From: Deltaproteobacteria bacterium
GTDB taxonomy: Bacteria > Desulfobacterota > Desulfobulbia > Desulfobulbales > Desulfobulbaceae
Assembly: GCA_024277485.1 (NCBI GenBank)
Contig: JAJRVA010000062.1
Coordinates: 1 to 6,854 of the forward strand
Direction of reading: 5' to 3'
Length of the DNA stretch: 6,854 nucleotides
Shown here piece after piece: positions 1 through 6,854 of this stretch (its first letter is position 1; each line of letters begins with the position of its first letter). The translations under genes were made by a program, and so were the position numbers. The notes under the pieces were generated by a model. It made no database searches, was not told where the DNA came from, and saw only the letters and a list, made by a program, of their open reading frames with translations.

Positions 1-129
1 TGCAAGACGGGCGGCCCAGAGAGCGAGCCATCTCCCGAAAACCAGGATGGCCAGGGAAAAGACAATGTTCGGGCCGGTGGCAATGAGCCAGTCCTTTGCG
101 AGTTGTATGTACTGGGTGAATTGGTCCAT
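1..129 (-). CDS. Probable small-conductance mechanosensitive channel (MscS family), N-terminal fragment
   Basis: The first 43 codons of a gene that runs off the left edge. The peptide starts MDQFTQYIQLAKDW and continues into a hydrophobic stretch at about residues 20-38 (GPNIVFSLAILVFGRW), which fits the first membrane helix of short MscS proteins. Members of that family are inner-membrane channels that open under membrane tension to release solutes during hypo-osmotic shock. The pore-lining helix and the beta domain would lie outside the window, so the assignment rests on the N-terminus alone. The ATG is supported by a strong Shine-Dalgarno sequence (AAGGAGG) 5 bases upstream. The gene begins only 13 bases after the ferredoxin stop codon, so the two are probably co-transcribed. 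Another small membrane protein with a similar first helix cannot be excluded. Confidence 0.6.
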   Translation of the reverse strand, partial: MDQFTQYIQLAKDWLIATGPNIVFSLAILVFGRWLALWAARLA

Positions 130-134
130 GCTTC

Positions 135-141
135 CCTCCTT
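135..141 (-). promoter_or_regulatory. Strong ribosome binding site of the mscS-like gene
   Basis: The minus strand reads AAGGAGG here, a near-perfect Shine-Dalgarno sequence 5 bases before the ATG at 129-127. It is the strongest ribosome binding site in the window and fixes the start of the truncated channel gene. It lies in the 13-base gap after the ferredoxin stop codon. Confidence 0.8.
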
Positions 142-142
142 T

Positions 143-328
143 TTATTCTTCCTCTACGAAACAGGCTTCCACCGGGCAGACAGCCTCACAGGTGTGGCAG
201 CCGTGGCACTCCTCCTCGTTGACCGGTTCGGCCTTGCCGTCCACAAGTTCATACACTTCGCCGGGGCATGAATCAACGCATTCACCGCAGCCGGTGCACT
301 TGTCGGTATCAACTTTTACTTTCCACAT
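143..328 (-). CDS. Small 2[4Fe-4S] ferredoxin
   Basis: A 61-residue acidic protein with two complete CX2CX2CX3CP motifs: Cys11, 14, 17, 21 followed by Pro22, and Cys41, 44, 47, 51 followed by Pro52. This is the pattern of bacterial-type ferredoxins carrying two low-potential [4Fe-4S] clusters, soluble one-electron carriers in the cytoplasm of anaerobes. A further Cys56 lies outside the motifs. The glutamate-rich tail (EEE) and the central EVYELVDGK segment fit the fold. The start is taken as the ATG giving MWKVKVD, because the family normally begins a few residues before the first cysteine. A TTG at 388 in the same frame would add 20 residues that do not look like a ferredoxin. The ATG has no clear Shine-Dalgarno sequence, so the start is less certain than the identity. 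The gene sits 69 bases after guaA and 13 before the channel gene. Its redox partner cannot be told from the window. Confidence 0.92.
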   Translation of the reverse strand: MWKVKVDTDKCTGCGECVDSCPGEVYELVDGKAEPVNEEECHGCHTCEAVCPVEACFVEEE

Positions 329-397
329 TTTTTTACTCAGGTTGTCAGTCTGAAGGTTGTGAGGCAATGCAACGCCGGTTTGTTTCAACTGATGGAG

Positions 398-1948
398 TTA
401 CTCCCACTCAATGGTGCTGGGCGGTTTTGACGAGATATCATACACAACCCTGTTGACGCCGCGCACCTCGTTGATGATGCGGTTGGATATCCGGCCAAGC
501 AGTTCGTAGGGCAGCCTGGACCAGTCGGCAGTCATGGCATCGCGGCTGTCAACGGATCGTATGGCAAGGACATTCTCATAGGTCCGGCCGTCCCCCATGA
601 CCCCGACGGTCTGGATGGGCAGCAGGACGGCAAAGGACTGCCATACCTTGCGGTACCAGCCCGCGTTTTTCATTTCCTCAAGCACGATCACATCGGCCTG
701 GCGCAGGATATTGAGCCGTTCCGCTGTAACCTCGCCCATGATTCGGATGCCCAGCCCGGGTCCGGGGAACGGCTGCCGGTAGATGGCTTCCTCGGGCAGG
801 CCCAACTCCAGGCCTAATTCCCGCACCTCATCCTTGAACAGTTCGCGAAGGGGTTCGATCAGATCAAGCTGCATCCGTTCCGGCAGGCCGCCGACATTGT
901 GGTGTGATTTGATGGGCGCCTTGCCGTGGAAAACCACTGATTCGATGACATCCGGATAGAGTGTGCCCTGGGCCAGGTATTGCACCTCGCCTAATTTGGA
1001 GGCCTCTTCCTCAAAAATTTTGATGAAGCCGTAGCCGATACGCTTTCTTTTCTCTTCAGGATCGACAACGCCTTCCAGTTCCTTCAGGAAATAGGTGGTC
1101 GCGTCAATATCAATGACCTGCAGACTGGTTTTCTGGCGGAAAAAACGCAGTACGCTTTCCGATTCACCGGTGCGCATGAGCCCGTTGTTGACATAGATAC
1201 AGGTCAGCTGGTTCCCTATGGCCCGGTGCACCAGGGCCGCTGTAACCGAGGAGTCGACTCCGCCGGACAGGGCACAGAGCACTTTTTCCTGTCTCACCTT
1301 TGCCCTGATTTCATTCACAGTCGAGTCGATAAAGGAGTGCATGGTCCACTCGGGATGACAACCGCAGAGATCAAAGATAAAGTTTCTCAGCACGTCATTG
1401 CCGATCAGGGTATGGGCCACCTCAGGATGAAACTGGACAGCCACGAACGGTTTTTTTTCATGCCGCAGGGCTGCAAAGGGGGAATGATCGCTTGAGGCGG
1501 TGGGGACAAATCCCGGCGCCGCTTCTTCAACCCGGTCGCCGTGACTCATCCAGACCTGGTACCTGGTCGGTTCGATCTCCATGCCGGCAAAGATGCCTCC
1601 GGTATAGGTAATCCGCAGTTCCGCCTTGCCGAATTCACGGTGGTCGGCCTTTTCAACTTTTCCTCCCAGCTGCTGCATCATGAGCTGGGCCCCGTAACAG
1701 ATGCCCAGCACGGGAACGCCAAGCTCGAACAGGCCCGGGTCGCTGATCGGCGCATCATCATCATAGACACTTGAAGGCCCGCCTGACATGACGATCCCGG
1801 ATGGATTCATGTCCCGCAACCTGTCCAGGTCGATAGTATATGGATGGATTTCACTGTAGACCTTCTGCTCACGGATTCGCCGGGCAATGAGCTGGGTGGT
1901 CTGGGAGCCGAAATCAAGAATAATGATTTTTTCAGAGTGAACAGACAT
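398..1948 (-). CDS. guaA: GMP synthase (glutamine-hydrolysing)
   Basis: A complete 516-residue protein of normal family length. It catalyses XMP + ATP + glutamine to GMP + AMP + PPi + glutamate, the last step of de novo GMP synthesis in the cytoplasm. The N-terminal class I glutamine amidotransferase domain (about residues 7-195) has the nucleophile Cys84 in GICYGAQ and the His174 and Glu176 partners in QFHPE. The ATP pyrophosphatase domain starts with the PP-loop SGGVDSS at 228-234. The C-terminal dimerisation part carries [13 protein letters not shown] (391-403) and ends in the family-typical [14 protein letters not shown]. All key residues are present, so the enzyme should be active. The ATG at 1948 has only a weak Shine-Dalgarno-like GGAA 9 bases upstream. 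It follows guaB by 56 bases with no terminator visible, so the two are probably co-transcribed and perhaps translationally coupled. Confidence 0.98.
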   Translation of the reverse strand: MSVHSEKIIILDFGSQTTQLIARRIREQKVYSEIHPYTIDLDRLRDMNPSGIVMSGGPSSVYDDDAPISDPGLFELGVPVLGICYGAQLMMQQLGGKVEKADHREFGKAELRITYTGGIFAGMEIEPTRYQVWMSHGDRVEEAAPGFVPTASSDHSPFAALRHEKKPFVAVQFHPEVAHTLIGNDVLRNFIFDLCGCHPEWTMHSFIDSTVNEIRAKVRQEKVLCALSGGVDSSVTAALVHRAIGNQLTCIYVNNGLMRTGESESVLRFFRQKTSLQVIDIDATTYFLKELEGVVDPEEKRKRIGYGFIKIFEEEASKLGEVQYLAQGTLYPDVIESVVFHGKAPIKSHHNVGGLPERMQLDLIEPLRELFKDEVRELGLELGLPEEAIYRQPFPGPGLGIRIMGEVTAERLNILRQADVIVLEEMKNAGWYRKVWQSFAVLLPIQTVGVMGDGRTYENVLAIRSVDSRDAMTADWSRLPYELLGRISNRIINEVRGVNRVVYDISSKPPSTIEWE

Positions 1949-2004
1949 GATGGCAGGTTCCGGTATGTTGAGTTTATGTGTTTGTTCTGCTGTGCCTGGG
2001 GTTT

Positions 2005-4279
<2,275 letters not shown>

Positions 4280-4284
4280 ACAGC

Positions 4285-4312
4285 ATTTTTCACCAGGATG
4301 GTCGCGAAAAAT
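4285..4312 (+). other. AT-rich interrupted hairpin just after yciO
   Basis: ATTTTTC (4285-4291) can pair with GAAAAAT (4306-4312), and inside it ACCA (4292-4295) with TGGT (4299-4302) around a GGA loop, leaving a 3-base bulge. It begins 5 bases after the yciO stop codon. No T-run follows on the plus strand, so it is not a standard intrinsic terminator. It could be a 3'-end stabilising structure or simply chance. Confidence 0.25.
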
Positions 4313-4352
4313 CGGTAAGTGCCGTGGATACAGCCCGGAGAGGCCGGGCCGG

Positions 4353-4394
4353 AGAAATAAACGGCCGGGATCGGCTTCCGCCTGTCCCGGCCGT
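4353..4394 (-). terminator. Intrinsic terminator of ihfB
   Basis: A perfect 10-bp inverted repeat, ACGGCCGGGA (4361-4370) with TCCCGGCCGT (4385-4394), encloses a 14-base loop. Read on the minus strand it starts 13 bases after the ihfB stop codon and is followed by the T-rich tail TTATTTCT. These are the hallmarks of a rho-independent terminator. On the plus strand no T-run follows, so it would serve yciO poorly. A second GGCCGGG at 4342-4348 could compete for the same pairing partner. Confidence 0.8.
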
Positions 4395-4407
4395 GGTCAA
4401 GACGGAA

Positions 4408-4692
4408 TTATTCTTTTTCTATCAGGGCTTCCTTCAGGGATTTGCTCATCGTGAAGTGCAGGGTCTTGCGGGCCGAGATATTCATTATCTTGCCGGTTTT
4501 GGGATTTTTCGTGCTGCGCGGTTTGCGGGTTCGAACGGAAAAGCTGCCGAAACCACGGATTTCCACCCGTCGTCCCTCGATCAGCGCCTGTGAGATCTCT
4601 TCCAGGATCAGGTCCACCGCAAGCGCAATATCCTTCTTGTAATATCCTTTGAGTTGTTCGGAAACCTTGTTGACAAGTTCGCGTTTGAGCAT
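4408..4692 (-). CDS. ihfB: HU/IHF-family DNA-bending protein, IHF beta-like
   Basis: A 94-residue basic protein of the histone-like HU/IHF family. It has an N-terminal helical dimerisation part (MLKRELVNKVSEQLK to about residue 40), then RVEIRGFGSFSVR (42-54), then the DNA-binding beta arm RKPRSTKNPKTG (56-67) with Pro64, the residue that intercalates at the DNA kink. The RVEIRGFGSFS segment and the location directly downstream of rpsA (as ihfB/himD in E. coli) favour IHF beta. HU and IHF subunits overlap in sequence, and a homodimeric HU-like protein is the main alternative. IHF acts in the nucleoid as an architectural factor in transcription, replication and recombination. The ATG start is chosen because it gives the canonical N-terminus. 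Its AGAGG lies 12 bases upstream, rather far, and an in-frame GTG 11 codons earlier is less likely. It is separated from rpsA by 156 bases containing a hairpin. Confidence 0.9.
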   Translation of the reverse strand: MLKRELVNKVSEQLKGYYKKDIALAVDLILEEISQALIEGRRVEIRGFGSFSVRTRKPRSTKNPKTGKIMNISARKTLHFTMSKSLKEALIEKE

Positions 4693-4718
4693 TGTATGTT
4701 TCAACCTCTGTGATGAAA

Positions 4719-4748
4719 ACACCACACATCTGCATCCTGCAGCGGTGT
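4719..4748 (-). promoter_or_regulatory. Hairpin in the ihfB leader
   Basis: On the minus strand CTGCA-GGA-TGCAG forms a 5-bp stem with a GGA loop (4730-4742). It is enclosed by a second pairing, ACACC with GGTGT (4744-4748 with 4719-4723). It lies about 10 bases upstream of the AGAGG ribosome binding site of ihfB and could affect translation or mRNA stability. GGA loops occur in known S1-bound leaders, but that link is inference. Confidence 0.4.
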
Positions 4749-4755
4749 GAAATGA

Positions 4756-4830
4756 TGAGAAAAGGGTACTTTTCAGGGAAGACCGGCAGGTCGCTCGGCA
4801 TGACCGGCTTCCCGGAGAAAAAATACCCTT
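4756..4830 (-). terminator. Long interrupted hairpin between rpsA and ihfB, probable terminator or attenuator
   Basis: Three nested pairings stack into one long stem: AAGGGTA (4762-4768) with TACCCTT (4824-4830), GGGAAG (4776-4781) with CTTCCC (4808-4813), and CCGG (4783-4786) with CCGG (4804-4807), with short mismatches and a roughly 17-base loop. On the minus strand it begins 18 bases after the rpsA stop codon and is followed by a modest T-rich stretch (TTTTCTCATCATTT). It may terminate part of the rpsA transcripts or act as a processing or stabilising structure while allowing read-through into ihfB. The weak T-run keeps confidence moderate. Confidence 0.5.
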
Positions 4831-4837
4831 GACATGT

Positions 4838-4864
4838 TTTAGCGGTTTTTATTTAGCGGTTTTT
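4838..4864. repeat. Short direct repeat across the rpsA stop codon
   Basis: The 13-base unit TTTAGCGGTTTTT occurs at 4838-4850 and again at 4852-4864. The second copy encodes the last residues of S1 (Thr-Ala-Lys) and the first lies just past its stop codon. The copies are one base apart, as expected from replication slippage. Confidence 0.8.
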
Positions 4865-6597
4865 TCGTCATTACCGTCTTCCTGTCCATCCGCGGCAGCC
4901 TTCAGAAGATCACCAATGGTGGAGGGGCCGGAAGCCTGCTGCTTCTGCTCATACTCTTCCCTGGCACTCTCATCGTCGCCTTCTTCAAGGGCCTTGGTGG
5001 AGAGGGCGATTTTTCGGTCATCGGAAGAGACACTGATCACCATGGCTTTCAGGCTGTCCCCGACATTGAACATGCCCACCGGTGTCTGGATTTTTTCCTT
5101 GCTGATCTCGGAAATATGCACCAGCCCTTCGATACCCTCTTCAAGCTGAACAAAGATGCCGAAGTCGGTAACATTTGTAATGGTGCCCTCGACAATGGTA
5201 CCGGTGGGATAGCTGTTGACCGCAGTTGCCCACGGATCCGGCTCAAGCTGTTTGACGCCGAGAGAAAATCTCTCGTTTTCCTTATCGATTTTCAGGACAA
5301 CGGCCTGAATGGTCTCACCCTTTGCATACTTTTCAGAAGGATGCTTGATCCGTTCGGTCCAGGAGAGGTCCGAGACATGGATAAGCCCGTCAATACCCTC
5401 TTCGATACCGATAAAGACACCGAAATCGGTGATATTTTTGATCTTCCCTTCGATAACAGAGCCGACCGGGTAGCTTTCCTCGACAACATCCCAGGGATTG
5501 GGCTGCAGCTGTTTCATGCCCAGGGAAATACGTTTTGTCTCCGCTTCAACCTTGAGGACCTTGATTTCGATCTCCTCGCCGACCGAGACAATCTTGGATG
5601 GATGCCGCGGTTTTTTCGACCAGCTCATTTCAGAGATATGCACCAGTCCCTCGACACCCTCCTCGAGCTCGACAAACACACCGTAATCGGTAATGGAAAC
5701 CACCTTGCCGGTCACGCTTGCGCCGACCGGGTACTGTTCCGGGACCAGCGCCCATGGATCCTCCTTGAGCTGCTTGACACCGAGGGAGACCCGGTCTGAA
5801 TCTCTATCGTATTTCAGTACCTTGACCTCGATCTCATCCCCGACACTGTAGAGTTTGGAGGGATGAGAGACCCGGCCCCAGGACAGGTCGGTGATATGGC
5901 AGAGACCATCCATGCCGCCGAGGTCAATGAACAGGCCGTAATCAGTGATATTGGTAATGGCGCCGACAATGGTCTGCCCCTCTTCGAGAGAGTTCCGCAT
6001 CTTGTCCCGCAGTTCGGCGCGCTGTTCTTCAAGTATTGCCCTCCGGGAGATAACGACGTTGTTGCGTTTACGGTTAAACTTGAGCACCTTGAAATCAAAG
6101 GTCTTGCCGATGAGGGCATCCAGGTCCTTGACCGGACGCAGGTCAATCTGCGAGTAGGGGAGGAATGCAGGCACACCGACATCAACCGACATGCCGCCTT
6201 TCACACGGCTTTCTATGCGCCCTTCGATGGTTCCGTCTTCTTCCTGGATCTGTGCTATTGCTTCCCATACTTTAATGGCAATGGCTTTTTCGCGGGAGAG
6301 CTGCAATCCGCCTTCGTCTTTGCGGCGTTCTATGAAAACTTCGAATTCATCACCGATGTTGATTTCGCGGTCAGGATCTTCATGGCGGAATTCGGAAAGG
6401 GAAATGTAGCTTTCCGCCTTGTCCCCGACATCGATGAGAACCATGTCGTTATCTATGCCGACAACCGTTCCATTGGCAACTTCTCCGACATTGATGACGG
6501 TATTGTGGTTTTCCTGCTCAAAAAGTTCAGCAAAGCTCGTCTCTTCGCTGTCATTGTTTTCTGCCGCCGGAGCGGGCTGTGTTCCATTTTCAGTCAT
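4849..6597 (-). CDS. rpsA: 30S ribosomal protein S1
   Basis: A complete 582-residue protein with six S1 (OB-fold) RNA-binding domains, at about residues 35-103, 120-187, 206-275, 291-362, 378-449 and 465-535. Domains 3 to 6 are clear near-repeats of the type ITDYGVFVELEEGVEGLVHISEMSW, whereas domains 1 and 2 are diverged, as is usual because they bind the ribosome. S1 delivers mRNA to the 30S subunit and unfolds structured leaders. The protein is slightly longer than E. coli S1 (557 residues) because of an acidic, low-complexity N-terminal extension of about 30 residues and an acidic C-terminal tail (from about 538). The ATG at 6597 has AGAGGA 10 bases upstream. The gene precedes ihfB, as in E. 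coli. Its upstream region is rich in inverted repeats, described separately. Confidence 0.98.
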   Translation of the reverse strand: MTENGTQPAPAAENNDSEETSFAELFEQENHNTVINVGEVANGTVVGIDNDMVLIDVGDKAESYISLSEFRHEDPDREINIGDEFEVFIERRKDEGGLQLSREKAIAIKVWEAIAQIQEEDGTIEGRIESRVKGGMSVDVGVPAFLPYSQIDLRPVKDLDALIGKTFDFKVLKFNRKRNNVVISRRAILEEQRAELRDKMRNSLEEGQTIVGAITNITDYGLFIDLGGMDGLCHITDLSWGRVSHPSKLYSVGDEIEVKVLKYDRDSDRVSLGVKQLKEDPWALVPEQYPVGASVTGKVVSITDYGVFVELEEGVEGLVHISEMSWSKKPRHPSKIVSVGEEIEIKVLKVEAETKRISLGMKQLQPNPWDVVEESYPVGSVIEGKIKNITDFGVFIGIEEGIDGLIHVSDLSWTERIKHPSEKYAKGETIQAVVLKIDKENERFSLGVKQLEPDPWATAVNSYPTGTIVEGTITNVTDFGIFVQLEEGIEGLVHISEISKEKIQTPVGMFNVGDSLKAMVISVSSDDRKIALSTKALEEGDDESAREEYEQKQQASGPSTIGDLLKAAADGQEDGNDEKTAK

Positions 6598-6615
6598 GGG
6601 TTTCTGTTCCTCTGC

Positions 6616-6635
6616 TGGTCAGCCGGCGGCGACCA
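6616..6635 (-). promoter_or_regulatory. GC-rich hairpin directly upstream of the rpsA ribosome binding site
   Basis: On the minus strand TGGTCGCC (6635-6628) pairs with GGC-T-GACCA (6624-6616) through an 8-bp stem with one bulged T and a GCC loop. It ends 2 bases before the AGAGGA Shine-Dalgarno sequence (6613-6608). A stable stem so close to the ribosome binding site is likely to influence initiation on rpsA mRNA. S1 is known in E. coli to repress its own translation through a structured leader. Whether this leader works that way is inference. Confidence 0.5.
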
Positions 6636-6663
6636 TTTTCATTTGTTAAGGTTCATGGTTGAA

Positions 6664-6685
6664 AAAGACTTGCCGGACAGTCTTT
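6664..6685 (-). promoter_or_regulatory. Hairpin with T-run in the rpsA leader, possible attenuator
   Basis: AAAGACT and AGTCTTT form a 7-bp inverted repeat around an 8-base loop (GTCCGGCA on the minus strand). On the minus strand the second arm runs into five consecutive T's, giving a terminator-like shape about 67 bases before the rpsA start. The stem has only two G-C pairs, so it would be a weak terminator at best. Confidence 0.35.
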
Positions 6686-6692
6686 CACCGCC

Positions 6693-6708
6693 ATCACATG
6701 ACAGTGAT
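6693..6708. promoter_or_regulatory. Inverted repeat ATCAC-N6-GTGAT upstream of rpsA
   Basis: A perfect 5-bp inverted repeat with a 6-base spacer. The arms are in the opposite order to a CRP/FNR site (TGTGA-N6-TCACA), so it is not a standard site of that family. It may be a small leader hairpin or a binding site for an unknown dimeric protein. Confidence 0.3.
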
Positions 6709-6720
6709 CCAAAAAAACTA

Positions 6721-6749
6721 CTATTAACAGAGTCGTCAGGTAAAAACAA
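6721..6749 (-). promoter_or_regulatory. Possible sigma-70-like promoter of rpsA
   Basis: The minus strand reads TTGTTT (6749-6744), a 17-base spacer, then TAATAG (6726-6721) preceded by TG one base upstream, as in an extended -10. The hexamers are weak (three matches each). If real, transcription would start near 6714 and the rpsA leader would be about 117 bases and include the hairpins at 6616-6708. It overlaps the plus-strand terminator-like hairpin. Confidence 0.22.
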
Positions 6750-6779
6750 CAGTTTCGTCCTGAAAACCTGACTTTTTTT
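6735..6779 (+). terminator. Terminator-like hairpin on the plus strand, upstream of rpsA and opposite to it
   Basis: GTCAGGT (6735-6741) pairs with ACCTGAC (6766-6772) and is followed at once by seven T's (6773-6779) on the plus strand, the classic rho-independent shape, though with a long 24-base loop. A second partner for the first arm, CCTGA at 6759-6763, offers an alternative pairing. No plus-strand gene lies to its left; the nearest genes on that side (rpsA, ihfB) are on the minus strand. It could end an antisense or small RNA made from the rpsA upstream region, or be a structure of the minus-strand leader. Confidence 0.5.
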
Positions 6780-6818
6780 ACAGAAAATAAGGGAAATGTG
6801 TAACGCTGTGGGTGGAAA

Positions 6819-6854
6819 TCAGCTCTTGCCGGATGAGGTCAATTCTTCCATAAA
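6819..6854 (-). CDS. Possible C-terminal end of an upstream gene
   Basis: Entering from the right edge, the minus strand is open for 11 codons and ends in TGA at 6821-6819, giving FMEELTSSGKS. Another frame stays open slightly longer, to a TAA at 6780-6778. Neither stretch is long enough to identify. In E. coli and many Proteobacteria cmk, and in some ispH, lies upstream of rpsA, but nothing here shows which gene this is. The roughly 221 bases between this stop and the rpsA start hold no other gene that I can support. Confidence 0.2.
   Translation of the reverse strand, partial: FMEELTSSGKS

Noticed and set aside
4397..4801. A 134-codon minus-strand frame overlapping the rpsA-ihfB spacer and ihfB
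   Set aside because: It lies in a different frame from ihfB, has an unlikely composition, and begins inside the spacer hairpin. ihfB accounts for this region.
5116..5799. A 227-codon plus-strand open frame opposite the middle of rpsA, with internally repeated peptide segments
   Set aside because: The repeats mirror the S1 domain repeats on the other strand, so it is a shadow of rpsA.
4849..6597. The internally repeated sequence of rpsA as a possible novel repeat array
   Set aside because: The repeats are the normal S1 domains of ribosomal protein S1 and need no other explanation.
6693..6708. A CRP or FNR binding site upstream of rpsA
   Set aside because: The half-sites are ATCAC and GTGAT, in the reverse order to the TGTGA-N6-TCACA consensus, so the resemblance is only superficial.
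5863..6771. A 302-codon open frame on the plus strand, opposite the start of rpsA and ending inside the terminator-like hairpin
   Set aside because: It is antisense to the conserved S1 coding sequence over most of its length, has no recognisable domain and no clear ribosome binding site. Long antisense frames are common opposite such genes. Its stop codon falling in the hairpin is noted but probably coincidental.

Overview
The window is a compact, ordinary-looking piece of bacterial chromosome with six confidently recognised genes, one of them cut by the left edge, and possibly the last codons of a seventh at the right edge. The proteins point to an anaerobic Desulfobacterota-type (former Deltaproteobacteria) organism, possibly a sulfate- or sulfur-metabolising Desulfobulbales relative. 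The reasons are the small 2[4Fe-4S] ferredoxin, the style of the six-domain S1 protein, and the rpsA-ihfB order shared with many Proteobacteria. This placement is judged from familiarity with such proteins, not from a search. I see no insertion sequence, CRISPR array, tRNA, rRNA or phage gene.

Left block (about 1-3471, all on the minus strand, read right to left): guaB (IMP dehydrogenase), guaA (GMP synthetase), a 61-residue ferredoxin, and the first 43 codons of a probable small-conductance mechanosensitive channel. The gaps are 56, 69 and 13 bases and I see no convincing terminator in them, so they may be one transcription unit. guaB and guaA together convert IMP to XMP to GMP. The ferredoxin and channel have no obvious link to purine synthesis.

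Middle (3472-4407): guaB is divergent from a plus-strand yciO-like gene (Sua5/YrdC/YciO superfamily). The roughly 190-base region between them holds an 18-base near-palindrome that looks like an operator. yciO converges on an IHF-beta-like gene. The gap between these two has a good intrinsic terminator for the ihfB side.

Right block (4408-6854, minus strand): rpsA (ribosomal protein S1, six S1 domains) followed by ihfB (HU/IHF-family DNA-bending protein), the same order as in E. coli. A long interrupted hairpin separates them. The 221 to 257 bases upstream of rpsA contain several hairpins, one of them 2 bases upstream of the Shine-Dalgarno sequence, which suggests a structured and possibly autoregulated leader. 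The same region has a terminator-shaped hairpin with seven T's pointing the opposite way (plus strand), although no plus-strand gene precedes it. That is the oddest signal in the window.

I did not find a clearly new biological system. The most checkable leads are the plus-strand terminator upstream of rpsA (possible antisense or small RNA), the structured rpsA leader, the palindrome between guaB and yciO, and the ferredoxin next to guaBA.
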